A stretch of 31,703 nucleotides of DNA, taken from the NCBI GenBank assembly GCA_016462625.1, contig JAEMSV010000044.1, positions 1 to 31,703 on the forward strand, in the 5' to 3' direction. The notes under the pieces are model-generated. The model saw only the letters and a list, made by a program, of their open reading frames with translations, was not told the origin of the DNA and made no database searches. The stretch's first letter is position 1. Every line of letters begins with the position of its first letter. A program made the translations under genes and the position numbers. This DNA is from Solirubrobacteraceae bacterium (GTDB lineage Bacteria > Actinomycetota > Thermoleophilia > Solirubrobacterales > Solirubrobacteraceae). Positions 1 through 7,772 of this stretch are shown here, piece after piece.

Positions 1-11
1 CGCCCGCCCCG

Positions 12-17
12 TAGCCT
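12..17 (+). promoter_or_regulatory. -10 hexamer TAGCCT
   Basis: TAGCCT ends 9 nt before the GTG at 27. This fits a leaderless or near-leaderless transcript, as for many genes in this window. No convincing -35 is visible because the window starts here. Confidence 0.45.
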
Positions 18-26
18 TCCGGCGCT

Positions 27-458
27 GTGCGCGCCGTCCTGATCGCCCTCGCCGTCCTGCTGTTCCTCGGCATCTCGCTGCTCGTCGCCCGCTGGCTGAA
101 CGTCGACACCATCGAGCGGGGCAAGGTGGTCGACGTGCTCGAGGCGCAGCTCGCCGGAGACGCCGACGCGATGTTGCGTGAGATCGCGTGTCCCGACGCG
201 CGCTGCGAGGCGGTCGTGCGCGAGAACGCGCGGACGCTGAAGCAACCCGGCAAGCTCGAGGTCGTCCGCTACGACTCGCCGACGACGCACGCCCTCGGCG
301 GAGCGTCGGGGCCGGTCCGCGTCGTGTGGCAGGCGCCGGGCCGCCTGCCGACGGTGCAGTGCGTCCTCGTCGAACGCGACGGAAATGCGGTGACGGGGGC
401 GTCCGTTACCCTCAGGCGCCTCAGCGCGCCGATCGGCCGAGAGTCCAGCTGTCCGTAG
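27..458 (+). CDS. Small membrane-anchored hypothetical protein
   Basis: A 143-residue protein starting at GTG. Residues 2-24 form one hydrophobic helix that reads as an uncleaved anchor or signal peptide. A soluble domain with four cysteines follows: two in IACPDARC near residue 55, one in VQCVLV near 113, and one at the C-terminus. Their spacing would allow disulfides in an extracytoplasmic domain. I do not recognise the family. The C-terminal half alternates short beta-like segments (VRVVWQAPG, TVQCVLVERDG), as in small NTF2-like or lipoprotein-like folds, but this is only an impression. The next gene, a secreted glycosidase, starts 46 bp downstream on the same strand, so the two may be co-transcribed. 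No function is assigned. Confidence 0.75.
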   Translation: MRAVLIALAVLLFLGISLLVARWLNVDTIERGKVVDVLEAQLAGDADAMLREIACPDARCEAVVRENARTLKQPGKLEVVRYDSPTTHALGGASGPVRVVWQAPGRLPTVQCVLVERDGNAVTGASVTLRRLSAPIGRESSCP

Positions 459-504
459 GGCGACGGCGCGACCTTGGCGCCTGGCGCGTGTTCTCACCCC
501 CGGC

Positions 505-2403
505 ATGACACACCCCCGCACGCTCCTCACCCTGCTCGTCGCCGCGCTGGCGACCCTTGCCGTCACCTCCTCCGCGCACGCGCAGAGCGGCATCACCAAG
601 ACCGGCCTCGGCTACGAGACCGGCCCGAGCAACCGGCTGCTCATGGGCGGCGAGTGGCTGTTCCGCCTCGACAAGGCCGGTGTGGGGGACTCCCAGGGCT
701 TCCAGCGCAACACCAGCCGCGCCGGCTGGGCGCCGACGACCGTCCCGAACGCGTGGAACGCGACGGACACGAGCGTCGAGTCGATGAGCGGGACGATCGG
801 GTGGTACCGCAAGGACTTCAAGCTGCCGAGCGCGGCCAAGCGCTTCAGCTACGTCGTGCGCTTCGAGTCGGTGAACTACCGCGCGAAGGTCTGGCTCAAC
901 GGCAAGCCGATCGGCGGCCACACCGGCGCCTACCTGCCGTGGGAGATCCGCCTGCCCGCGGGCTACCTCAAGCGCGAGGGCACCAACAGCCTCGTCGTCC
1001 GCGTCGACAACCGTCGTCAGCCCACGGACTTCCCGCCGTCGGGCCTCACGACGACCGGCGTGCCGACCGGTGGCTGGTGGAACTACGGCGGCCTCCTGCG
1101 CGAGGTCTACCTGCGGCAGATCGACCGGGTCGACATCAACACCGTTGTCGTCCGCCCCGAGCTCGAGTGCGCGTCGTGCAACGCGAAGGTCTTGATCCGG
1201 GCGACGCTGCGCAACTACAGCGACGACGCCCAGCGGGTCACGGTCAGCGCCTCGTTCGGCGGGATGAAGCTGAAGATGGGCGGCGGGGTCGTCTCGCCGA
1301 AGAAGTTCGCGACGTTCTCGCGGACGATCACGGTGAAGAACCCGCGGCTCTGGGCGCCCGGCAGCCCGAACCTCTACACGACCCGCATCAACGTGCGCGG
1401 GAAGGGTGAGAAGGCGCTGAAGGTCGGCTGGCTCGTCAAGGCGGGCATCCGCTCGATCAAGGTCTCGAACGGCCATCTCCTGCTGAACGGCAAGGAGCTG
1501 AACTTCCGCGGCGTCGGCATGCACGAGGACGACCCGAACCTCGGCTTCGCGATCGGCGACGCGCAGCGCCGCCAGTTCGTCGCCTCGACGAAGGAGCTCG
1601 GCGCGACGCTGCTGCGCGGCCACTACCCCTTCCACCCGCAGATCCAGGAGCTCGCCGACGAGGCCGGAATCATGATCTGGTCCGAGATCCCGGTGTACGC
1701 GGTCAAGACGCAGTACCTCAAGCAGCGTGCCGTGCGCGAGCTGGCCGCCAAGGAGCTCGAGGACAACATCGAGGCCAACCAGAACCACCCGTCGGTGATC
1801 ACCTGGTCGGTCGGCAACGAGCTGTCGTCGCGCCCGGGCCCGGTGCAGGGCTACTACATCCAGCGCGCCGCCCGGCAGGCGAAGAAGCTCGATCCGACGC
1901 GCCCCGTGAGCATCGCGGTCGCCGGCTACCCGAGCGCGGGCTGCCAGAGCGAGTACGGCCCCGTCGACATCGTCGGCATCAACGAGTACTTCGGCTGGTA
2001 CCCGGGCCCGAACGGCGTGATCGCCGACCGGGAGTCGCTGTCGCCCTACCTCGACAGCGTCCGCGCGTGCTACCCGAACAAGGCGATCGTCATCTCCGAG
2101 TTCGGCGCCGAGGCGAACCGCAACGGCCCGATCGAGGAGAAGGGCACGTACGAGTTCCAGCAGGACTTCGTCCGCTTCCACCTCGGCACGTACGCGGCGA
2201 AGCCGTGGCTGTCGGGCGCCGTGTGGTGGGGCCTGAAGGAGTTCCGCGTGCGCCCGAGCTGGGACGGCGGCAACCCGCGGCCGAACCCGCCGGTCCATGA
2301 GAAGGGCCTGCTGCGCTTCGGCGACAACTCGAAGAAGCCCGCCTGGTTCGACATGCAGCAGCTGTACTCGCAGACCGTGCAGCTGCGGTCGGTCGACCGC
2401 TGA
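505..2403 (+). CDS. Secreted glycoside hydrolase family 2 (beta-galactosidase/beta-glucuronidase type)
   Basis: A 632-residue exo-acting glycosidase, predicted to be exported. Residues 1-26 form a signal peptide ending in AHA before QSG. The usual GH2 order is visible: a jelly-roll sugar-binding domain (about 40-210, with VNYRAKVWLNGKPIG), an Ig-like domain (about 215-310), and a TIM barrel (about 320-600). The acid/base glutamate is E439 in WSVGNEL, and the nucleophile is E532 in VISEFGAEA. Both sit in the expected family context. Whether the substrate is a galactoside, glucuronide or mannoside cannot be read from the sequence. The gene is convergent with the next one: its TGA directly abuts the other gene's stop in the hexamer TGATCA, leaving no room for an intrinsic terminator. 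With the GH9 gene near the right end, it suggests a plant-polysaccharide-using soil organism. Confidence 0.93.
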   Translation: MTHPRTLLTLLVAALATLAVTSSAHAQSGITKTGLGYETGPSNRLLMGGEWLFRLDKAGVGDSQGFQRNTSRAGWAPTTVPNAWNATDTSVESMSGTIGWYRKDFKLPSAAKRFSYVVRFESVNYRAKVWLNGKPIGGHTGAYLPWEIRLPAGYLKREGTNSLVVRVDNRRQPTDFPPSGLTTTGVPTGGWWNYGGLLREVYLRQIDRVDINTVVVRPELECASCNAKVLIRATLRNYSDDAQRVTVSASFGGMKLKMGGGVVSPKKFATFSRTITVKNPRLWAPGSPNLYTTRINVRGKGEKALKVGWLVKAGIRSIKVSNGHLLLNGKELNFRGVGMHEDDPNLGFAIGDAQRRQFVASTKELGATLLRGHYPFHPQIQELADEAGIMIWSEIPVYAVKTQYLKQRAVRELAAKELEDNIEANQNHPSVITWSVGNELSSRPGPVQGYYIQRAARQAKKLDPTRPVSIAVAGYPSAGCQSEYGPVDIVGINEYFGWYPGPNGVIADRESLSPYLDSVRACYPNKAIVISEFGAEANRNGPIEEKGTYEFQQDFVRFHLGTYAAKPWLSGAVWWGLKEFRVRPSWDGGNPRPNPPVHEKGLLRFGDNSKKPAWFDMQQLYSQTVQLRSVDR

Positions 2404-3879
2404 TCAGCGCGTGACCGTGACGTTCCGGGACGTGTCGGCGGGGTTCCCGGCGGCGGTGGTGTAGCTCGCCACCAGTCGCAGCGAGAGCCGGCCGGCGCCG
2501 CGCAGCGCCGCCCTGCCCTCGGCGTTGAGCGTGAAGGTCACCGCGCGCACGCGGCCGGGCCGCGGGGTGAGGAACCGCGTCCCGAAGACCGTGCCGTCGG
2601 CCTTCGCGCGCAGGGTGTAGCCGGCGCCCTTCGAGGCGTCGGCGCTGGGCAGGTCCTCGACGAGGAACGTGACCTTCCCGCTGCTCGCCTTTGCGCGGTT
2701 GGCGACGCGGCGGACCGTGATCCGCTGCGTCGTCGTCGAGGCGGCCGGTGCCGTCTGCCGGACCGTCACGTCGAGTGCGAGCCGGCCGCGGCGCGCGAGC
2801 TCGCGCCGGGCGCCCGCCGGAAGCGTGAGCTGCACGAAGGCGATTCGCCCTGGGGCGACGGAGAACTGCCGGGCACTCAGCGTGAGCTTCTTCCTCGCCG
2901 CCGCGCGGGCGTTCAGCGACTGGACGGTCCGGGCGCCGACGGTGCCGGCGCACGCGCCGGTGGCGTCGACGGGGCAGAGGATCGGGACGCCGACGCTCTT
3001 CTGCCCGCTCAGGCCGGCGATCTCCCTCACCGGGCCGAAGCCCGCCGCGCCGGCCGGCAGGATCGGGGGTGCAGTGGCGCCGGGGACGGCCACGGGGGCT
3101 CGGCACTGCGCCGCTTTCGCGACCGGCCGGGCGCGGATCGTGGCATCGGTGGAGCACGAGTCCTGGGTCTCGTCGCCGAAGCCGTCTCCGTCTGCATCGG
3201 GCTCGAGGTCGGCCTGGACGAGCGGGTACATCCCGAAGAACCCGCTGTTGAGCGGCTGCTCCTGGCCCGTGCGCATGGCGGGCCACCATGCGGAGGACCT
3301 GACGCTGCCCTGGTCGGTGTAGACGCCCGTGTCGTGCACGGGGATCTGGACTCCGGAGGGTGCCAGCACGCTGATCGCGAGGTAGTCGACGGTCTCGATG
3401 GGCTCGCCGGTCACCACGCTCACCGTGTTGCCCACCGGCAGCCGCGTGTCGATCTGCGTGACCTGGTTGGGGGCAGGGGTGAACACCTGGCTCTCGGACA
3501 TCGCCCGGCAGCAGATGGTCCCGCCGCCGGCGCCGACCTGGGAGCGCAGGTTGCCCAGGACGACTGCGGCCATCGGGCCCGTCGGCGAGCCCGCGCGCAC
3601 GCGCACCCGCACGATGACCCACTGCCCTCGCGGCACCTGGGAGGTCCACGTCGGGTTCGCGATGCGGTCGGCGCCGAGCCAGGTGCAGCTGCTCGCGCCG
3701 GTGAACTGCGAGCCGGGCCCCTGGAAGCCGAAGAGGCTCGGGGAGCGATCACAGCCGGCCTGCGCGTTGGCGGGCCGGTCCAGGGGTGCGCCGATGGTGA
3801 CCGCGGCGGACGCGCTTCCCGGCACGGTGAGTGCTGCGGCGAGGACCGGCAACAGGCGATGGGCAGACCTGCGAAGCAT
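2404..3879 (-). CDS. Secreted protein with TSP3-like calcium loop
   Basis: A 491-residue exported protein of unknown function. The ATG at 3879 is preferred over an upstream GTG at 3927 for two reasons. It has a GGAGG 9 nt upstream, and it starts a clean signal peptide (RRSAHRLLPVLAAALT, ending ASA before AVTIG). The N-terminal ~220 residues look like a beta-sandwich that could bind cell-wall or other carbohydrate. Residues about 225-243 hold an acidic DADGDGFGDE loop followed by a Cys, typical of thrombospondin type 3 calcium repeats. The C-terminal ~250 residues contain repeated beta-rich segments (LTLPAGARRELARRGRL, FTLNAEGRAALRGAGRL), i.e. two related modules that occur often in Thermoleophilia surface proteins. 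Four cysteines around residues 245-320 could form disulfides. Role in surface or matrix structure is inference. Confidence 0.85.
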   Translation of the reverse strand: MLRRSAHRLLPVLAAALTVPGSASAAVTIGAPLDRPANAQAGCDRSPSLFGFQGPGSQFTGASSCTWLGADRIANPTWTSQVPRGQWVIVRVRVRAGSPTGPMAAVVLGNLRSQVGAGGGTICCRAMSESQVFTPAPNQVTQIDTRLPVGNTVSVVTGEPIETVDYLAISVLAPSGVQIPVHDTGVYTDQGSVRSSAWWPAMRTGQEQPLNSGFFGMYPLVQADLEPDADGDGFGDETQDSCSTDATIRARPVAKAAQCRAPVAVPGATAPPILPAGAAGFGPVREIAGLSGQKSVGVPILCPVDATGACAGTVGARTVQSLNARAAARKKLTLSARQFSVAPGRIAFVQLTLPAGARRELARRGRLALDVTVRQTAPAASTTTQRITVRRVANRAKASSGKVTFLVEDLPSADASKGAGYTLRAKADGTVFGTRFLTPRPGRVRAVTFTLNAEGRAALRGAGRLSLRLVASYTTAAGNPADTSRNVTVTR

Positions 3880-3888
3880 GCGCGGCGA

Positions 3889-3893
3889 CCTCC
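3889..3893 (-). promoter_or_regulatory. Shine-Dalgarno deciding the start at 3879
   Basis: GGAGG on the minus strand, 9 nt before the ATG at 3879. It supports this start over the upstream in-frame GTG at 3927. Confidence 0.6.
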
Positions 3894-3966
3894 ACGAGAC
3901 GATGCGCCGAAAGTCCGACCGTACCACCGGGGCGGGGCGAGGGCCGAAACTCCTGCGCGCTTGCGC

Positions 3967-3972
3967 TACCCT
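3967..3972 (+). promoter_or_regulatory. -10 hexamer TACCCT before ctc
   Basis: TACCCT ends 11 nt before the ATG at 3984. That leaves at most a few nucleotides of leader, and no Shine-Dalgarno is visible. Confidence 0.45.
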
Positions 3973-3983
3973 CGACCGTCGCT

Positions 3984-4652
3984 ATGTCCTCCACCGCCAC
4001 CAAGCTTCCCATCGCCGCCCGCGACGTCAGCGGCGGCTCTCGCTCCGTGCGCCGCCTGCGCCGCAGCGGCCGTGTTCCCGGCGTCCTCTACGGCGGTGAG
4101 GGCGAGCCGCTCGCCTTCGACGTCGACGCCCGCGAGCTCCGTATCGCCCTGGCCTCCTCCGGCGCCGTGCTCGAGCTCTCGCTCGGCGACGAGTCCCGCA
4201 CCGCCGTGCTCAAGGAGGCCCAGCACCACCCGGTGACCGGCGCCACCACGCACATCGATCTGGTGCGGGTCCGCCTCGACGTGGCGATCACCGCCACCGT
4301 CCCGGTCGAGGTCACCGGCTACGAGAACGCGCCCGGCATCAAGGAGGGCGGCGTCCTCGAGCAGCAGGCCCGCGAGGTCGAGGTCGAGGCGCTCCCGACG
4401 TCCGTCCCGGAGTTCCTCACGGTCGACGCGTCGAACGTCGTCATCGGCGACACCGTCTTCGTCTCCTCGATCGAGACGCCCGAGGGCGTGTCGCTCGTCG
4501 GTGAGGGTCTCGACGAGGTTGTCCTCTACAGCGTCACCGCGCCGCGCCTCTCCACCGAGGCCGACGAGGGCGTCGAGACCGAGACCGAGGTCGTCGGCGA
4601 AGCCGCGGCCGACGCCGGTGGCGACGACTCCGGCGAGTCCGGCGGCGAGTAG
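3984..4652 (+). CDS. rplY: 50S ribosomal protein L25/general stress protein Ctc
   Basis: A 222-residue CTC-type L25 that binds 5S rRNA in the large subunit. The N-terminal L25 domain is at about residues 1-95, with RSVRRLRRSGRVPGVLYGG and later HHPVTGATTHIDLVRV. The C-terminal TL5/Ctc beta domain is at about 100-190 (VPVEVTGYENAPGIKEGG). A strongly acidic tail of about 30 residues ends in DDSGESGGE. The ATG at 3984 is chosen because the L25 domain starts a few residues later and an upstream extension to 3831 would be Arg/Cys-rich with no homology-like content. The gene lies 9 bp ahead of pth. The rplY-pth pair is a conserved actinobacterial arrangement and is probably co-transcribed. The acidic tail is common in long CTC proteins and is likely disordered. 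Confidence 0.96.
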   Translation: MSSTATKLPIAARDVSGGSRSVRRLRRSGRVPGVLYGGEGEPLAFDVDARELRIALASSGAVLELSLGDESRTAVLKEAQHHPVTGATTHIDLVRVRLDVAITATVPVEVTGYENAPGIKEGGVLEQQAREVEVEALPTSVPEFLTVDASNVVIGDTVFVSSIETPEGVSLVGEGLDEVVLYSVTAPRLSTEADEGVETETEVVGEAAADAGGDDSGESGGE

Positions 4653-4661
4653 CGCCACCCG

Positions 4662-5246
4662 ATGCGGCTGCGGGGGGCCTCAGCGCCCGCCGATTGGCTG
4701 ATCGTCGGGCTGGGCAATCCGGGTTCCCGGTACGCGGGAACCCGGCACAACATCGGCTTCGACGTCGCCGAGGCACTCATCGAGCGCTGGGACCTCGGCA
4801 AGCCGAAGAAGAAGTTCAACGGCCTGCTGGCCGAGGGCCGCGTGGGCGTCGGCGCTGACGCGCCGCGCGTCGCGGTCCTGCTGCCGCAGACCTACATGAA
4901 CGAGACCGGCCGCTCCGTCGGTCCGGCCCGCGGCGCCTTCAAGGTCGAGCTCGACCGGGTGCTCGTCCTGCACGACGAGATCGACCTGCCGTTCGCCGAC
5001 ATCCGGGCGAGGCTCGGCGGCGGGCTGGCCGGCCACAACGGCCTGAAGTCCCTGAAGGCGCACCTCGGGTCCCCCGACTTCGCGCGGATCCGGATCGGCG
5101 TCGGCCGGCCCGACAGCACCGATCCCGAGATCGTGTCGTCGTGGGTGCTCGGGCGGTTCTCCGAGCCGTCCGCGGACGTGCGGGATCTGGTGGATCGCTC
5201 GCGCGACATCGCCGAGGATCTCGTGCTCGGTCGCACCACGCTCTAG
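4662..5246 (+). CDS. pth: Peptidyl-tRNA hydrolase
   Basis: A 194-residue cytosolic enzyme that releases peptides from stalled peptidyl-tRNA so the tRNA can be recycled. Family signatures are clear: LIVGLGNPGSRYAGTRHNIGF at the N-terminus with the catalytic His at residue 29, PQTYMNETGRSV, VLHDEIDLPF, and GGLAGHNGLKSL. Length matches bacterial Pth. It follows ctc by 9 bp and likely shares its transcript. The stop codon TAG (5244-5246) is also the start of a TAGATT hexamer positioned as the -10 element of the next gene. The extra ten N-terminal residues before LIVGLGN are a little longer than usual, but no better start is available. Confidence 0.97.
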   Translation: MRLRGASAPADWLIVGLGNPGSRYAGTRHNIGFDVAEALIERWDLGKPKKKFNGLLAEGRVGVGADAPRVAVLLPQTYMNETGRSVGPARGAFKVELDRVLVLHDEIDLPFADIRARLGGGLAGHNGLKSLKAHLGSPDFARIRIGVGRPDSTDPEIVSSWVLGRFSEPSADVRDLVDRSRDIAEDLVLGRTTL

Positions 5247-5249
5247 ATT
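5244..5249 (+). promoter_or_regulatory. -10 hexamer TAGATT overlapping the pth stop
   Basis: TAGATT ends 8 nt before the ATG at 5258, and its first three bases are the pth stop codon. It fits a leaderless transcript for the VWA gene. Confidence 0.45.
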
Positions 5250-5257
5250 TCGCCTGC

Positions 5258-6949
5258 ATGCGCACCGGCCGTCTCGTCGTGATCCTTCTCGCCATCGGGG
5301 CGGTCGCCATCGCGGCGATCGTGTCCATGGGTGGTGGCGACGACGGGGGCGGGTCGAAGGACGCGGGCTCGGCGAAGAGCGCGCCGAGCGACGCGGTGCG
5401 CGTGTCGTTCGTCTACTCGCCCGAGAAGGAGCAGCTGCTCAAGCCGCTCGTGGCGTCCTTCAACGAGGAGGGCGTCGAGGTCGGTGGCCGACCGGTGTTC
5501 GTCGACGCCGAGATAGTCGCGTCCGGCGCGGCCCAGGCGAAGATCGGCAAGCAGGAGCTGCGCCCGGTCGCCTGGTCGCCGGCGTCGTCGCTGTGGGGCC
5601 GGCTCCTGAACTTCCAGGCCGACCAGGAGTGGGCGCCCGCCGACAACGTCTCGATCGTGCGCACGCCCCTGGTCATCGCGATGTGGGAGCCGCTGGCCCA
5701 GACCCTCGGCTGGCCGAAGAAGCAGGTCGGCTTCGACCGGATCCTCGAGCTGGCGACCTCCGAGAAGGGCTGGGCGGCCTACGGCAGGCCGGAGTACGGC
5801 TCCTTCAAGCTCGGCCACACCAACCCCGACTTCTCCACGTCCGGCCTCTCCGCCGTGGCGGCCGAGTACTACGCCGCGACGGGCAAGAAGGAAGGGCTGA
5901 CCGTCGCCGACGTCGAGAAGCCCGCGGTCCGCAAGCAGATCCGCGACATCGAGCGTGCGATCGTGCACTACGGCGACACGACGCTGTTCTTCGCCGAGCA
6001 GATGCGGCGCTACGGCCCCGCCTACGCGTCGGCCGTCGCGATGGAGGAGGTCACCCTCCTGGACTTCAACAAGGACCGTGGCGGCCAGCCGAAGCTCGTC
6101 GCGCTCTATCCGCGCGAGGGCACGTTCGACAGCGACAACCCGTTCATCGTCCTGAACGCCCCGTGGGTCACCGCCGAGCAGAAGCAGGGCGCCGCGGCCT
6201 TCCAGAAGTACCTGACCGAGCGCGTGACGCCCGAGGTCGCCGCCAAGGCGGGGTTCCGGCCGGGCGATCCGGACGTCGAGCCGATCGCGCCGATCACCGA
6301 GGCGAACGGCGTCGACCCCGACCAGCCCAAGCGCAAGCTCTCGCTGCCCGAGCCGCGCGTCCTCGCGCGCATCAAGTCCGCATGGCGCGAGGATCGCAAG
6401 CCGGCGAACATCCAGCTCGTCTTCGACACGTCGGGCTCGATGAGCGAGGAGGGGAAGCTCGAGGAGGCCAAGCGCGGGCTGCGGTCGTTCTTCGAGCAGC
6501 TCTCGCCGCGGGACCGGGTCGGCCTCATCGGGTTCAACGACCAGGTGTTCCCGCTCGTCAAGCTCCAGCCGTTCGGGCAGAACAAGGCCGAGCTGCAGCG
6601 CACGGTCACCGGCCTCATCCCGGAAGGCCAGACGGCGGCGTACGACGCGATCGGCAACGGCGTCGGCAAGATTCTCTCGCTGCACGACGACACGCGGATC
6701 AATGCGGTCGTGGCGCTCACGGACGGCGAGGACAACCAGTCGTCGTCGACGGTCGGCCAGCTCGTCGCGGCACTGGAGAAGCAGTCCGGGCAGGAGGGCG
6801 AGGCGGTGCGCGTGTACACGATCGCCTACGGCTCGCAGGCCAACAAGGCGGCGCTGGAGCAGATCGCGCAGGCGTCCGGCGGCAAGGCCTTCACCGGAGA
6901 CCCGAAGCAGATCGAGGCGGTCTACCTCTCGATCTCGAGCTTCTTCTGA
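5258..6949 (+). CDS. Membrane-tethered solute-binding domain fused to a VWA domain
   Basis: A 563-residue exported protein. Residues about 5-25 are one hydrophobic helix with no lipobox Cys, followed by a Gly/Asp/Ser linker. Residues about 45-350 resemble an extracellular solute-binding protein (VRVSFVYSPEKEQLLKPLV at the start, then VIAMWEPLAQTLGWP and TLFFAEQMRRYGP). Residues about 380-555 form a von Willebrand A domain with an intact MIDAS site: DTSGS at 390-394, a Thr in GQTAAYDA, and LTDGED with D489. The fold predicts metal-dependent ligand binding at the cell surface, not transport, since no permease or ATPase lies nearby. The ATG at 5258 is chosen because the signal helix starts there. 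The following gene begins 4 bp after its stop, so the two are probably translationally coupled and may act together. Ligand unknown. Confidence 0.88.
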   Translation: MRTGRLVVILLAIGAVAIAAIVSMGGGDDGGGSKDAGSAKSAPSDAVRVSFVYSPEKEQLLKPLVASFNEEGVEVGGRPVFVDAEIVASGAAQAKIGKQELRPVAWSPASSLWGRLLNFQADQEWAPADNVSIVRTPLVIAMWEPLAQTLGWPKKQVGFDRILELATSEKGWAAYGRPEYGSFKLGHTNPDFSTSGLSAVAAEYYAATGKKEGLTVADVEKPAVRKQIRDIERAIVHYGDTTLFFAEQMRRYGPAYASAVAMEEVTLLDFNKDRGGQPKLVALYPREGTFDSDNPFIVLNAPWVTAEQKQGAAAFQKYLTERVTPEVAAKAGFRPGDPDVEPIAPITEANGVDPDQPKRKLSLPEPRVLARIKSAWREDRKPANIQLVFDTSGSMSEEGKLEEAKRGLRSFFEQLSPRDRVGLIGFNDQVFPLVKLQPFGQNKAELQRTVTGLIPEGQTAAYDAIGNGVGKILSLHDDTRINAVVALTDGEDNQSSSTVGQLVAALEKQSGQEGEAVRVYTIAYGSQANKAALEQIAQASGGKAFTGDPKQIEAVYLSISSFF

Positions 6950-6953
6950 TCGG

Positions 6954-7727
6954 ATGCGTTCGAGGGAGGTCACCCGCGGCGATCTGCAGCGCGCGCTCGT
7001 GATCAACGCCGCGACCAAGCCGACGGCGATCGGCGTGGGGGCGGCGGTCGCGGTCGGCGGCCTGCTGCTCGGCGCGACGTGGCTCGTGGCGGTCGCGATC
7101 GTGGTGTACCTCGCCCTCGCGGCGCTCACGTTCTTCGACGGCGACGAGGCCGAGAAGGTCGGGGACCGGGTGTACGGCCGGGTCCGGGCCGGGGCCGAGC
7201 CGCGCAAGCAGCTGGAGACCAAGGATCTGGCCCCGCCGATCCGCGATCAGGTGATCCGGGCGCGGCGCGAGGCGAAGACGGTGCGGGACACGATCGCGGG
7301 TGCGTCCCTGTCGTTCAGCGAGGTGGCGGGCGAGGTCGACGGGCTCGTGACGGCGATCGAGACGATCGCGCGCCGGGCCCAGCGGATCTGGAGCTACCTG
7401 ACGGCGCAGGACGTCGCGGGCCTGGATCGCCGGCTCGCGCAGCTCGAGAGCGCGGGCGGCGTTCCGCAGACCACGGTCATCGCGGCGCTTCGCGAGCAGC
7501 GCGCGGCGTTGGAGGAGCTGGGCGACGTGATGAACCGCTCCCTCGCGGAGATGGAGCAGGTCAACGCGCAGCTCGGCGGCATCAACGCGCGGCTCGTGCG
7601 GCTCGCCGTGGCCGAGGAGGAGGCCGGGGAGCACGCGCTCGCGGGCGATGTGCGAGACCTGCGCGACCGTCTGGAGGCGACGGCCGCGGGCCTCGAGGAG
7701 GCCTACGGCGCAGCGCCGTCCTCGTAG
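6954..7727 (+). CDS. Two-helix membrane protein with coiled-coil tail
   Basis: A 257-residue hypothetical protein starting 4 bp after the VWA gene stop. Two closely spaced transmembrane helices cover residues about 22-60 (GVGAAVAVGGLLLGATW and VAVAIVVYLALAALTFF). The remaining ~190 residues are almost entirely charged helix with Leu/Ile heptads (LVTAIETIARRAQRIWSYL, QVNAQLGGINARLVRLAV), so a cytosolic coiled coil is likely. The general shape resembles XpaC/TelA-neighbourhood proteins, which can co-occur with VWA proteins, but I see no diagnostic motif. The tight spacing suggests it is the membrane or cytoplasmic partner of the solute-binding/VWA protein. That is inference from context. Confidence 0.8.
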   Translation: MRSREVTRGDLQRALVINAATKPTAIGVGAAVAVGGLLLGATWLVAVAIVVYLALAALTFFDGDEAEKVGDRVYGRVRAGAEPRKQLETKDLAPPIRDQVIRARREAKTVRDTIAGASLSFSEVAGEVDGLVTAIETIARRAQRIWSYLTAQDVAGLDRRLAQLESAGGVPQTTVIAALREQRAALEELGDVMNRSLAEMEQVNAQLGGINARLVRLAVAEEEAGEHALAGDVRDLRDRLEATAAGLEEAYGAAPSS

Positions 7728-7733
7728 CGTTCT

Positions 7734-7749
7734 GTATGTCAAAACATAC
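7734..7749. promoter_or_regulatory. Palindrome GTATGT-CAAA-ACATAC over the -35 region
   Basis: A perfect 6-4-6 inverted repeat. It overlaps the expected -35 position of the promoter whose -10 is TACAGT at 7760-7765, which makes it a candidate repressor operator for the methyltransferase gene. A second, 9-bp palindrome CTGTTACAG overlaps the -10 itself. Confidence 0.5.
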
Positions 7750-7759
7750 GCTTGTCTGT

Positions 7760-7765
7760 TACAGT
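7760..7765 (+). promoter_or_regulatory. -10 hexamer TACAGT
   Basis: TACAGT ends 7 nt before the ATG at 7773, so the transcript should begin at or next to the start codon. It lies inside the small palindrome CTGTTACAG. Confidence 0.5.
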
Positions 7766-7772
7766 GGTGCGC

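Noticed and set aside
421..2298. 625-codon minus-strand frame opposite the GH2 gene
   Set aside because: Frame shadow. The GH2 reading with both catalytic glutamates is decisive.
5243..7222. 659-codon minus-strand frame opposite the VWA gene
   Set aside because: Frame shadow: no domain, signal or start-site features, and the plus strand has a full solute-binding/VWA protein.
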